Shown here piece after piece: positions 1-7,896 of a stretch of 19,070 bases of DNA. Origin of the DNA: Lentzea sp. (GTDB lineage Bacteria > Actinomycetota > Actinomycetes > Mycobacteriales > Pseudonocardiaceae); the NCBI GenBank assembly GCA_030146905.1, contig JASLAV010000736.1, forward strand, positions 1 through 19,070, given 5' to 3'. The position numbers and the translations under genes were made by a program. The notes beneath the pieces are model-generated. The model saw only the letters and a program-made list of their open reading frames with translations, searched no databases and was not told the origin of the DNA. Every line of letters begins with the position of its first letter. Position 1 is the stretch's first letter.

Positions 1-79
1 TCACATCAAGCAGATCGGCGAAGGTTTCCTGCCACGCGGCGTTGGTCGACTCGGTATCCGAGGCGATGACGTAGTGCAT
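1..79 (-). CDS. Start of a probable immunity gene for the Rhs toxin (partial, runs off left edge)
   Basis: An open frame starts at ATG 79-77 and stays open for 26 codons to the window edge, beginning MHYVIASDTESTNAAW. A good ribosome-binding site (AGGTGAGG, 90-83) sits four bases before the ATG and overlaps the Rhs stop codon at 87-85, so only five bases separate the two genes and they are probably translationally coupled. I do not recognise the protein family from 26 residues. In polymorphic toxin operons the gene immediately after the toxin tip is usually the cognate immunity protein, so the role is inferred from position only. The binding partner would be the tip encoded at 456-85. Confidence 0.6.
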   Translation of the reverse strand, partial: MHYVIASDTESTNAAWQETFADLLDV

Positions 80-84
80 CGTCC

Positions 85-456
85 TCACCTGGCCAAGGGC
101 GAATGTGGAAGGATTCGAGGTCGTCCGAGGTGAGGCAGCACGGATGTCGGCAGGGCCACCCCTCCGAGCCCTCCTCTCACGTCGGCGACGTGAGGCAGGA
201 CCGCATCGCTGGGGATCAGGTCCCTGTTGATGATGGTGCGCACGATGGTGTAGGGCCCTTCGTCCGGCCAGTTCCGATACGCTTCCCGGCCGTAAGCCGC
301 CGCGCCCTCCGCAGTGTACGAGAAGTACTTCGACTCAATTCCCCGAGGGTTGCTGAACCCGCGGTTCGAATGTATGTCCTGCAGCTCACCTTCCTTGACC
401 GCCCGGTAGATGTAGATTTCGTTTTCCTTGAGCTTGCGCTCCGGACAGTCACCCAC
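85..456 (-). other. Toxin tip of the Rhs protein, ADP-ribosyltransferase-like
   Basis: The 123 residues after the DPLGL motif do not belong to the YD repeats. They contain IYRAVKEGELQDI, then a glycine/phenylalanine turn (RGFSNPRGIESKYFSYTAE), AAAYGREAY, and a YTIVRTII strand. The pattern Y-R, E-L-x-x-I, G-F, E-x-K-[YW]-F, A-x-x-[YW]-G and a following I-V strand resembles ART-fold bacterial toxins of the TreTu/Rhs type, where the Arg of YR binds NAD. The final acidic catalytic residue is not obvious to me. Assignment is by remembered motif pattern only. A divergent nuclease or other fold cannot be excluded. Confidence 0.42.
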
Positions 457-3400
457 CAATCCGAGCGGGTCGACCCAGTTGAGCGGGTTGAGCACATACG
501 AGTGCGCCCGAAGGCCACCTCCCACTCCGAGCGGGTCGCCGGACCGATAACTCCCGGACTCGGGGTCGTAATAGCGGTGGTAGTTGTAGTTCTGGCCCGT
601 CTCGGCGTCGTGGTACTGGCCGGGGAACCGCAGCGGGCAGTACGCGCGTTGCCGTGCCGCGGTGAGCGGCGTGCCCCACACCGTGGTCACTTGCCGCCAC
701 GCAAGCTCGCCTGCGGCGTCCACCAGTTCCATCGGTGTGCCGACCAGGTCGGTCACGATCGCGTAGAACTGCTGGTCGATCCACTCCTGAGAGGCGGTTC
801 GCACCCGCTCGGCCTGCGTGACGGGCGTGAACCCGCCCGGCTGGTAGTCCCACGTCGTCGTGTGCCCGTTGGACTGCACCTGTTCGGCCAGCGTTGTGCC
901 GTCCCAGAAGAAGTCCACCCGGTCCCGCGGCCCCACCTTGGCGATGCGGCGTCCGAGCGGGTCGTACAGGTATCGCCAGGTCGCACCGTCCGGCGTCGTC
1001 ACGGACACCAAGCGGTCGTCGCTGTTCCACCGGTATCGCCATGCCCGAGTCCGGCCGGACAGCGTGCGGGACACCCGCTCGGTCACCCGCCCCTGCGCGT
1101 CGTGGGTGTACCTCGTGCCGCCGGCACTTCGGATCAGCGTCCCCTCGTGGGAACGAGGACCGGGCACGGGCAGCGGGCCGGTCGCGTGGCTGATGTTGCC
1201 GCTTGCGTCGTACGCGTACTCCTCGCGGTGATCCGATCCGTGCACGCCAGTGACCCGTCCGAGCGGGTCGAGGTCGAACCGGCGCACGCCCGCGAGCTGG
1301 TCCACGATGTTCGTCACCGCGCCATCGCCGCGGTAGGTGTAGGCGCGGCGCTGGACGAGCCGCTGCTGATCGGTCACCGCTTGAGTGTGCAGGCGGTGGT
1401 CGGCGTTCCAGGTCTGGGTCAGCCCGAACTCGCCCAGCCGCCGTGACACCTCGCGTCCGGCGCTGTCGTAGCCGAACGTCAGGTGCTGCCCAGCGGCACG
1501 CAGACCCACGGGTTGTCCCACGGCGTCGTACTCCCACAAGGACTCCGCCCCGCTGGGCGTCACCCTCCTGACGCGGTGGCCGAGCGAGTCGTAACCGGAC
1601 GTCGTGGTCCGGCCGTTCACGGTCTCCGCGACGACGCGGCCGAGAGCGTCGCGGAGGAACCGCACGTCCGCGTCCTGGTTGGTCGCGCTGACCAGGCGAT
1701 CGGCCTCGTCGTAGCCGAACGTGGTGACACCGTCCTCGGACCGTCGTTCGGTCACCCGACCCAGCGGGTCGCGGAGGAACGTTGTGGTCTGGCCCGCGCC
1801 GTTGGTGCGGGCCACGAGCTCACCCGCCGCATCCCGCGCGTACGTCACGGTCCGACCGTTGAAGTCGGTCTCCGCCACGAGACGGCCCGCCGGGTCGAAG
1901 TCGTACCGCCACACCAGGCCTGCGGGATTGGTCACGCCGACGAGCTGGAGGTTCGTGTCGTGGTGGAACTCGGTCCTGGCACCGTCCGGCGTGGTCTTGG
2001 CCGTCGGCAGGTTGAAGTGGGTGTACTGGACGCGGGTCGCCTGGCCGAGTACGTCCAGGTGCTCCACCATGTTGCCCTCGCCGTCGTACCGCCAGCGCTC
2101 AGTCGCGCCGCCGGGGAACGTGCGCAGGGCGAGCTGCCCTTCGACGGTCCAACCGAGCCTGGTCACGCCACCGACCGGGTCGGTGATCGAGACGACCCGG
2201 CCGAAGACGTCCCGGAGGTACCGGGTGGTCGCTCCGTCTGCGGCGGTGACCTCGACGGGCAGGCCGACCGCATCGCACCGCACCCGCCTGATCCCGCCCA
2301 CGGCGTCCACGACCTCCGCGAGATGGCCGCGGTCGTCGTATCGATAACGGGTGGCGCCGCCGGCCGGGTCAATCGCGGTCGTCGCGTTCCCGCTCTCGTC
2401 GTACTCCCATCGCCACACGGACATGTCAGGTCCGACGATCTTCGTCGGTTGCCGGAACTCGTTGAACTCGGCGGCCGTGCGGCTGCCGTCCGGTAGTACG
2501 AGCTCGATGAGGTTGCCCGCATCGTCGTACGTGCGAAGGGTCGTGCGTCCCAACGGATCGGTAGTCGACAGCACGCGGTCGTACTCGTCGTGCTCGGTGA
2601 CAGTGACGTTGCCGAGCGGGTCGACCTCCCGCACGACCTGCTTCATCTCGTTGAGGTGGTAGGTCGTCGAATGCCCGAGCGAGTCGGTGAACACCGTCTC
2701 GTGGTCGCGGTAGGCGAACGTGCCGTCGAGAAAACCACCTGACCCGACGTTGCGCACGCAGCGACCCTGCTCGTCGTAGACGTAGCGATACCAGCCACCG
2801 TTGCGGTCCTGCCAGCCGGTGATGCGTCCGTCGGCGTCGTAGTCGAAGCCGACAGCGAGGCCGGAGGAGTTGCGCACCTCGGTCAACCTGCGTTCACCGT
2901 TGTAGGTGAACCGCGCGATCGGCACGTCCGGCTCAGCGTTCGCGAGCCACAGACTCGTGATCAGTCCATCGGCGTTCTCGACCCTGATGCGGTAGCCGCC
3001 CGAGTGGCGGATCTCGGTGAGGACGCCGTCGTTGTCGCGGTCGAGATCGATGCGATCCCCTGTGCGGTGGACGATCGAGGTCAGCGGCAGGGTCGCGCCT
3101 GCGGACGCGGTGAAGTGCCACGTCGTGCCCGCGGCCGCATCGGTGATCGCGTAACCGTCGTCGATCCGCTGCAGCGGCAGGCGCGGGCCGGCTTCCGGCA
3201 ACACCGGCTCAGCGTCCGGTCGCGGGTAGACCAAGCGCATCCCGTCCGCGGCGACGAACACCAGTCCGAGAACATCGCCCTCGATCCGCTGGTCCACTGT
3301 GGATGCCCAGGACAAGCCGAACGACAGTCCGGCCCGATAGCTCGACACGTGGGTGCGTCGCAGTACCAGCGGCAGCACGCCGGGCAGGTCGACGTCCGCC

Positions 3401-4584
3401 TGACCCAGCACCATCTCGCCGCTCACGACGTCAACAGGGTCGTTCTTGCACTTGCGCTCGTTCTCCGGCGTCCTCGTGTCGTTCGGCTTGTCCGGCCGGT
3501 TCGGTGAAGTTTCCTGCCCCTCCGGCGTGGCGCTCTTGGCGGGAGCGCCGCTGTCCTTTGTGGATGGACGGCCGGGGCTGGGATCCGTGGTGCTGCTCGG
3601 CGTCGTGTCGGTCTTGGTGTTCGGCCGACTGGTATCCGGTGTCGTGGTGCCGGCCGGGGTCGTCGAACTGGACGCCGACGTGGTGTCAGACGAGTTCTTC
3701 ACGTCCGGTGGGGGCCGCGTGTCCGAAGCCGAGGGCGTGGTCGTGTCGGCACTCGACGTCGAGGTGGTTTCTTGAGGTTTGTCAACCTTCGACGAGGGCG
3801 AGTCGATGCGGGGTTTGGTCGAGGGCGGACCGCCACCACGTGGGCCGCGGGGTGGCTTGAGCCGCTTGGCGACCTTGCTGAGCAGCCGGATCAGCTCGGG
3901 CAGCTTCTTGGCGAGCTTGGACAGCGAGCGGATCAGTTTGCCGACGAGCTTGACCACCTTCTGCAGGACGTTGCGAATCAGCTTCACCGCGGCGCGGGCG
4001 GTGCCCGGGCCCGGCGGGAGAACGGCCTCGATGAGCCCGGAGACGAGTGCGGCGATCAGGTCGCGGATCATGATGCGCACAGCAGCGACAACCTCGCCGG
4101 CCATGGTCACCGCAGAGGAGATGCCGGCGCAGGTCTCGGCGGTCGTGCGCAGGGCGTCGACCCGGTCCGCGGAAGCGACGCGATAGGCGTCGGCGGCGGC
4201 ACCTGTCCACTCGGTCAGGTCGTTGGTGACGTTGGTCCTGTAGTCCTCGGCGACCTCGTTGAGCCGGTCGGCGACGTTCTGCCAAGTCTGGCCGAAGGAC
4301 TTGACGACGGCGGGATTGCCAGCGAGCTTGTCCAGGGCCTCCTTGAGCGGCTCCAGGTGCTCCATGATCCAGCCGACAGCGGCCTCGATCACCATACCCA
4401 GCGCGGCGGTGGGGTCGGTCAGGCAGGCGGCCACGTCCGCGCCCAGCGTGACAACGCCGAGCCCGGCTTCCACCCAGTCGCCGCTCTCGACAGCGTCCTT
4501 GACCTCCTTGGCGTCCTCGAGCTGCGAAATACCGCTGTACCACTTGGTTTCGTCGACTGGCTTCGCGACCAGGTCGCCGCTCAC
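85..4584 (-). CDS. Rhs/YD-repeat polymorphic toxin with WXG-type N-terminus and ADP-ribosyltransferase-like tip
   Basis: This is a 1499-residue protein starting at GTG 4584, which overlaps the upstream stop in a GTGA. Residues about 60-185 are helical with a W-T-G at 126-128, like WXG/ESX substrates, suggesting type VII export. Residues 165-245 are hydrophobic and then Lys-rich helices. Residues 245-375 are a Ser/Thr/Pro linker. A DUF6531-like segment starts near 383 (DPVDVVSGEMVLGQADVDLP). YD repeats fill roughly 500-1330 and should form the Rhs cocoon. The core ends at 1367-1376 with PLNWVDPLGL, matching the PxxxxDPxGL motif that precedes variable toxin tips. The last 123 residues are the tip (see separate entry). 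The gene follows YbaB-like and EspC-like genes and precedes a probable immunity gene. Architecture is certain; secretion route and target are inferred. Confidence 0.92.
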   Translation of the reverse strand: MSGDLVAKPVDETKWYSGISQLEDAKEVKDAVESGDWVEAGLGVVTLGADVAACLTDPTAALGMVIEAAVGWIMEHLEPLKEALDKLAGNPAVVKSFGQTWQNVADRLNEVAEDYRTNVTNDLTEWTGAAADAYRVASADRVDALRTTAETCAGISSAVTMAGEVVAAVRIMIRDLIAALVSGLIEAVLPPGPGTARAAVKLIRNVLQKVVKLVGKLIRSLSKLAKKLPELIRLLSKVAKRLKPPRGPRGGGPPSTKPRIDSPSSKVDKPQETTSTSSADTTTPSASDTRPPPDVKNSSDTTSASSSTTPAGTTTPDTSRPNTKTDTTPSSTTDPSPGRPSTKDSGAPAKSATPEGQETSPNRPDKPNDTRTPENERKCKNDPVDVVSGEMVLGQADVDLPGVLPLVLRRTHVSSYRAGLSFGLSWASTVDQRIEGDVLGLVFVAADGMRLVYPRPDAEPVLPEAGPRLPLQRIDDGYAITDAAAGTTWHFTASAGATLPLTSIVHRTGDRIDLDRDNDGVLTEIRHSGGYRIRVENADGLITSLWLANAEPDVPIARFTYNGERRLTEVRNSSGLAVGFDYDADGRITGWQDRNGGWYRYVYDEQGRCVRNVGSGGFLDGTFAYRDHETVFTDSLGHSTTYHLNEMKQVVREVDPLGNVTVTEHDEYDRVLSTTDPLGRTTLRTYDDAGNLIELVLPDGSRTAAEFNEFRQPTKIVGPDMSVWRWEYDESGNATTAIDPAGGATRYRYDDRGHLAEVVDAVGGIRRVRCDAVGLPVEVTAADGATTRYLRDVFGRVVSITDPVGGVTRLGWTVEGQLALRTFPGGATERWRYDGEGNMVEHLDVLGQATRVQYTHFNLPTAKTTPDGARTEFHHDTNLQLVGVTNPAGLVWRYDFDPAGRLVAETDFNGRTVTYARDAAGELVARTNGAGQTTTFLRDPLGRVTERRSEDGVTTFGYDEADRLVSATNQDADVRFLRDALGRVVAETVNGRTTTSGYDSLGHRVRRVTPSGAESLWEYDAVGQPVGLRAAGQHLTFGYDSAGREVSRRLGEFGLTQTWNADHRLHTQAVTDQQRLVQRRAYTYRGDGAVTNIVDQLAGVRRFDLDPLGRVTGVHGSDHREEYAYDASGNISHATGPLPVPGPRSHEGTLIRSAGGTRYTHDAQGRVTERVSRTLSGRTRAWRYRWNSDDRLVSVTTPDGATWRYLYDPLGRRIAKVGPRDRVDFFWDGTTLAEQVQSNGHTTTWDYQPGGFTPVTQAERVRTASQEWIDQQFYAIVTDLVGTPMELVDAAGELAWRQVTTVWGTPLTAARQRAYCPLRFPGQYHDAETGQNYNYHRYYDPESGSYRSGDPLGVGGGLRAHSYVLNPLNWVDPLGLVGDCPERKLKENEIYIYRAVKEGELQDIHSNRGFSNPRGIESKYFSYTAEGAAAYGREAYRNWPDEGPYTIVRTIINRDLIPSDAVLPHVADVRGGLGGVALPTSVLPHLGRPRILPHSPLAR

Positions 4585-4892
4585 CGAGCCGCGCTCCCGC
4601 CGAATCCGGTTGCCTGGGACTCATCGGTGTTCCGATACGCGGCAGCCGTGGACCGGATGTCCTGCGCATCCTCCTGCAGGCACTCGACGGCCGCCTTCAA
4701 CGCGTTGATGCCTTCGTCCTCCACCGGATTGATGCACGGCGGCAGGAACTGGCAGATGATCCCGTAGGCATCCTCGGAGACGCTCACCGACGTGGCCGCT
4801 GCCAGCGCCTCCGACACCGCGGCCGCCCGGTCGTCCAGATTGCGCGCGTGCTTGTCCAGTGCTTCAACGACGACGTCGAACCCGCTTGCCAT
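4581..4892 (-). CDS. EspC-like (ESX secretion-associated) small helical protein
   Basis: The product is 103 residues starting MASGFDVVVEALDKHARNLD. It is mostly helical, with an Ala-rich amphipathic N-terminal helix, a short central loop carrying two cysteines (ICQFLPPC, C48 and C53 by my count), and a second helix ending in TAAAYRNTDE. This size and layout fit actinobacterial EspC/WXG-like type VII secretion substrates or partners. I chose the ATG at 4892 because AAGGGGG at 4903-4897 gives a strong ribosome-binding site. An ATG at 4922 would overlap the YbaB stop as ATGA and add ten residues, but it has only a weak site. The stop overlaps the Rhs GTG start by four bases, so it is probably co-translated with and perhaps co-secreted with the Rhs protein. 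Confidence 0.75.
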   Translation of the reverse strand: MASGFDVVVEALDKHARNLDDRAAAVSEALAAATSVSVSEDAYGIICQFLPPCINPVEDEGINALKAAVECLQEDAQDIRSTAAAYRNTDESQATGFGGSAAR

Positions 4893-4896
4893 GCTT

Positions 4897-4903
4897 CCCC
4901 CTT
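4897..4903 (-). promoter_or_regulatory. Ribosome-binding site deciding the EspC-like start
   Basis: AAGGGGG lies four bases before the ATG at 4892. It favours this start over the ATG at 4922, which overlaps the preceding stop codon but lacks a comparable purine run. Confidence 0.6.
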
Positions 4904-4918
4904 GCGCGACCGCACAGG

Positions 4919-5377
4919 TCATTCGTCTTCGAGCTGTCCCAGCTTCAACGTCCGGTCGCCGCTGTCCGGCCTCGGATTCTCGGGCTCGGGAGCGGGATAG
5001 CGCTGCCGGTAAGACTCGATGACGTGTCGCGTCATGTCGTCGTTGCCACCGGTCTGCTCAGCGGCCTCGCGGTACCTGTCGGCAATGCGCGACTGGGCAC
5101 GCAGGATGCAGGCCATGACGGTCGGTCCGATGCGCTCAGGGGGCAGCCGGGTGATCTCCGCGGTCGTGACCAGCTCCATCAGCTGTCCGTCAACGTTCAC
5201 CGTGGCTGTCACGCCTGCCGGGTCGACCTCGACGATCCTCATGCCCTCGGCTGCTTGTTCCAGCTGTTCGTAGCTGGCCTGAGCCTGTTCCATCTTGCGG
5301 TCCAGCTCATCGAGCCGCCGCGCCATCTCCTCCGGATCTCCCAGATCGAGAATCCGGCTTAGGTCCTTACCGAACAT
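4919..5377 (-). CDS. YbaB/EbfC-like protein of the toxin operon
   Basis: The product is 152 residues starting MFGKDLSRILDLGD. Residues about 14-45 form an acidic and Gln-rich amphipathic helix (MARRLDELDRKMEQAQASYE). A short beta-rich stretch with VEVDPAGVTATVNVDGQLMEL follows, then a helix and a charged Pro-rich tail. This order, helix then sheet then helix, is that of YbaB/EbfC nucleoid-associated proteins. In actinomycetes divergent copies often head operons encoding WXG/EspC proteins and large Rhs or other toxins. The ATG at 5377 is preceded by GGGAGGA; an in-frame start further upstream (5431) lacks a site. The stop is 26 bases before the EspC-like ATG. It may be a chaperone or structural partner for secretion rather than a DNA-binding protein; that is inference. 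Confidence 0.72.
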   Translation of the reverse strand: MFGKDLSRILDLGDPEEMARRLDELDRKMEQAQASYEQLEQAAEGMRIVEVDPAGVTATVNVDGQLMELVTTAEITRLPPERIGPTVMACILRAQSRIADRYREAAEQTGGNDDMTRHVIESYRQRYPAPEPENPRPDSGDRTLKLGQLEDE

Positions 5378-5531
5378 AGAGTTTCCTCCCCACTCCGGAG
5401 GGTAACGAATCGAAGCGCGCCCCGTGGGCATTTCGAAGATCGTCGCGCGAGCACCACACGGCGTCCACGAGCAGGGCGCAGTTCACGATCGGTCCTGACC
5501 TGCATCAACCGGATCGTTCTACGGTTGAGCG

Positions 5532-5552
5532 CACTTGACGGCCGGTCAAGTG
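5532..5552. repeat. 8-bp perfect inverted repeat, possible operator or hairpin
   Basis: CACTTGAC and GTCAAGTG flank a five-base spacer GGCCG. The repeat lies about 155 bases upstream of the YbaB-like start. It has no T-run, so it is more like a protein-binding site or upstream regulatory element than an intrinsic terminator. Each arm also contains a TTGAC that could serve as a -35 box, but no well-spaced -10 follows. Confidence 0.45.
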
Positions 5553-5590
5553 GGTTGCCATCGTCCGCGCAGCCTCTCAAGATCACTCCT

Positions 5591-5950
5591 TCATCCCGAT
5601 GAGCGCTGACTGGCGTGAGCATTGACGAGCACACGTCGAGCCAGTGAGCCGTCGCCGGAGTGACAAGCGTTAGAGGTCGTTCGGCTGTCAGCGGCGTGGT
5701 GTGCTGTCGTGTTGATCGTCTTGACACCCTCGGGCGTCAGGATCGTCAGGGCGATGTAGTCCTTGTCCGCGGCCGTGACGTGAATGGCGGTTACCTCGTG
5801 CTGTTCGAGGTTGTCGCTCTCCCGGTGACTGCTGGCAACCTTGTCGCCAACCTCGATCTCGTCGATCCGCTTGGTGGAGCCGTCCGCCATGAGCACCGGC
5901 GTGTCACCGGTGAAGCTGTTGAGGCAGCCACCCCGACGAAACAAACCCAC
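5591..5950 (-). pseudogene. Decayed Hint/pretoxin fragment, remnant of a Rhs-type toxin C-terminus
   Basis: The frame from GTG 5950 encodes about 119 residues. It starts RRGGCLNSFTGDTPVLMADG, continues TKRIDEIEVGDKV, then YIALTILTPEGVKTINTTAHH. This is the N-terminal half of a Hint domain as found between Rhs cores and toxin tips: the nucleophilic Cys, the G-[DT]-x-V-L-M-A-D-G strand and a T-x-x-H block are visible. The usual HPFW continuation after TAHH is missing, the later half is unrecognisable, and the C-terminal His-Asn is not seen. Upstream, the same frame hits TAG directly before the GTG, there is no Rhs core, and no ribosome-binding site. I read it as a remnant of a displaced toxin cassette. 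A short expressed Hint peptide is unlikely. Confidence 0.7.
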
Positions 5951-6142
5951 CTAGCTCGACAGCTCACACCAGCACGACGAGACCATCCAACCGCGGAGCG
6001 AGGCTGCATGCCGATACGTCGCAGAGCAGCCCTCGGCCGCTTCGATCAACGAAGACGACTCTGCCGCAGCCTGACGAGCAGTCCAGGACATGCGGCCCGC
6101 TTTTCGCATCCCACGAGGTTTCTCCAGGCTTGTGCGATTGGG

Positions 6143-7873
6143 TCAGGGACAGGTCGGGCTGAGGATCTCGTTGCTGACGCGTTTGGTGAAGCGTTGAGTT
6201 CTGGCAAGTTCCCGGGCGGCCACGCCTTCGGCTTGTTCTGTGTCTATCGCACGTTGCAGGGGAGTCAGCAGGTTCAGGACCAGCCCTTCCGCAGCCGACT
6301 TGTCCCACATCACGTCGAGGATCCGCTTGCACTCGCGCTCGGCCGTGCGGGAGGTGTGCTGGATCGGAGCCCGGCCCAGCATCCGAAGCTTGATCGCGTT
6401 GAGAATGTGAAAGCGGTAAGGAGCATAAGATTTGGGAATCCGGCCGTTGCGCAGCAACCAGTCCAGTCGGTAGAACGCGGTTGCCGCCGTGTAGTAGACG
6501 ACCGGCTGGTGGCCTTCGGCGAACAGGTTCCCGCTGCCCGACGAGATCAGCGACCGGTACTGGCCGCGGCGGGTGGGTTCGCCCAGGAACATGGCCGTGT
6601 ACGAGCGAATCAGCTGGGCTCGGGTGATGATGCGGGTCTTCTCGACCCTGTGGTGCTCGTACTGCTTGGATCTGCGTTCGTAGAACAGCCTTTGCTCAGA
6701 ATCGCGGCTGTGCGTGAAGTAATCCTCCAGCAACCGGTGGAAGCTCTCGCGGATCGTCAAGTCTTCTTCGCTGATAGTGGTCTGGCGGTTCGTGGCCCCG
6801 ACGATGCCGTTGATGACGTCTTCGTCTTGCGAGTGCACGATCCGGACGCTGACGTGCACGTTGTCGGTAAGCTCGTCCTTGTGCTCGAACAGCACGTGGC
6901 ACGTCTGGCAACCGTTCACGATCTCGAAGTCGTCCAAGTAGATGTCGTCGCCCACCACGTGCAGACCGCGCGTGACTATTGTGATGCCGTTGTTCAACAC
7001 GGCGAACCGCTCACGTCGCGACGGATCACGCAAGGTGTTCGCGATCTCGCGGTTCACGGGGTTGTCGTCACCGAGGTAGTCGCGGACGTTGCCGTGGAAC
7101 AACGTCTTCCGCAGCCTGCCCGAATCGTCAGCGAGAATTTGCGCCACCAGGTCCCGCGCCGACAGCAGACCGAGCAGTGCCTGCTCAACGTCCGGTACCT
7201 TCGGCAACGACACCTTGCGCGGCATTGGGAACTGGACCGCCACCTTCGTCGTCGCCCGACGGTACAGCTGCCGGAGGTCGTCGCGGGTCACGCAGCGGAA
7301 CTCGACCCGGTCGAAGCGGCCCAGGCTCCGCAGGCGTTCACCGGCGGATGCGGCCTTGCTCGCCACCATGTCGGCGACGCGGTCCCCTGTCGTGACGTAG
7401 TGGATGTGGAGTTCAGGCAGTGCGCCTGACAGCTTCGCGATGTTGCTGTACACCGCTTCCAGACATTCCCGAAAGTTGGTGATGTCCACAGATGCCGCGT
7501 ACGGCAAGCTGCCGGTTCCGGTGATGTGGCTGAGGTTGTCGGCCAGATCGGAGATCACTCGGCTGTCGAACCCCGCCGTGGTCTTTGCCTGGATCACGAC
7601 GACCTGCACGTCCACCCGGCGGGACCGCTGGATGTGGGCCCGGACGTCGGCCGCGTCCTGGAACAGGATCCCGTCGACGAGCACGCCGATCGCGTCGATG
7701 CCGAGGTCGTTGCCGCCACCCGTGCGGAACTCGTCCGGGTTGAACTCCTCTTCGTAGTACGCGTTCAGCACGCAGTACGCGGCGAAGACCTCGAACGCCT
7801 CGCTCTGGGTCAGCTCCGCGAGGGCGTAGGTCTTCTGGAACTCGTCGACCAGTCCGGCGATGATCCGGTCCAT
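6143..7873 (-). CDS. AIPR-family (abortive phage infection) protein with N-terminal Mrr-like nuclease
   Basis: This is a 576-residue protein. The N-terminus has a PD-(D/E)xK-like signature: FRTGGGNDLGIDAIGVLVDG with D60, followed by VVVIQAKTT with Q95-x-K97. Such a Q-x-K variant is common in Mrr-type nucleases. The AIPR core follows, with HGNVRDYLG (260-268), FAVLNNGITIV (290-300) and IVNGCQTCHVLFE (318-330), the hallmark blocks of that family. Members are linked to abortive phage infection and occur beside restriction and ATPase genes. I start at ATG 7873 because GAGGAG lies at 7889-7884; a GTG at 7891 lacks a site. It is 23 bases downstream of the HerA-like ATPase and most likely forms the nuclease half of a motor-nuclease pair. 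It ends the defence block. Confidence 0.88.
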   Translation of the reverse strand: MDRIIAGLVDEFQKTYALAELTQSEAFEVFAAYCVLNAYYEEEFNPDEFRTGGGNDLGIDAIGVLVDGILFQDAADVRAHIQRSRRVDVQVVVIQAKTTAGFDSRVISDLADNLSHITGTGSLPYAASVDITNFRECLEAVYSNIAKLSGALPELHIHYVTTGDRVADMVASKAASAGERLRSLGRFDRVEFRCVTRDDLRQLYRRATTKVAVQFPMPRKVSLPKVPDVEQALLGLLSARDLVAQILADDSGRLRKTLFHGNVRDYLGDDNPVNREIANTLRDPSRRERFAVLNNGITIVTRGLHVVGDDIYLDDFEIVNGCQTCHVLFEHKDELTDNVHVSVRIVHSQDEDVINGIVGATNRQTTISEEDLTIRESFHRLLEDYFTHSRDSEQRLFYERRSKQYEHHRVEKTRIITRAQLIRSYTAMFLGEPTRRGQYRSLISSGSGNLFAEGHQPVVYYTAATAFYRLDWLLRNGRIPKSYAPYRFHILNAIKLRMLGRAPIQHTSRTAERECKRILDVMWDKSAAEGLVLNLLTPLQRAIDTEQAEGVAARELARTQRFTKRVSNEILSPTCP

Positions 7874-7896
7874 TGTGGTGGCTCTCCTCACGAAGC

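Larger units (their letters stand above)
5378..6142. other. Long non-coding or decayed stretch between the toxin operon and the defence block
   Basis: These 765 bases hold no intact gene that I can support. They must contain the promoter for the YbaB-EspC-Rhs operon, although I see no convincing -35/-10 pair. An 8-bp inverted repeat lies at 5532-5552 and a decayed Hint fragment at 5591-5950. From 5951 to 6142 I see nothing beyond a weak 5-bp hairpin (6040-6054). No clear intrinsic terminator for the AIPR gene is visible. Confidence 0.6.

Noticed and set aside
449..1537. A 362-codon minus-strand frame inside the Rhs gene
   Set aside because: Arg/Pro-rich composition and a full overlap with the in-frame YD repeats show that it is a shadow of the Rhs reading frame.
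461..2625. Recurring CCGAGCGGGTCG-like words, which could be mistaken for a DNA repeat or CRISPR array
   Set aside because: They encode repeated D-P-L-G residues in YD repeats, are irregularly spaced and diverge between copies.
5359..5727. A 122-codon minus-strand frame spanning the YbaB start and the Hint remnant
   Set aside because: It overlaps both recognised features, has no recognisable motif or good start site, and reads as a shadow.
5918..5988. A tiny minus-strand frame just upstream of the Hint remnant, ending at TAG 5953-5951
   Set aside because: Eleven codons, no ribosome-binding site and no similarity; most likely chance.
6040..6054. Small hairpin CTTCG-N5-CGAAG as a terminator of the AIPR gene
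   Set aside because: Only five base pairs, no T-run, and about 90 bases beyond the stop; too weak to call.
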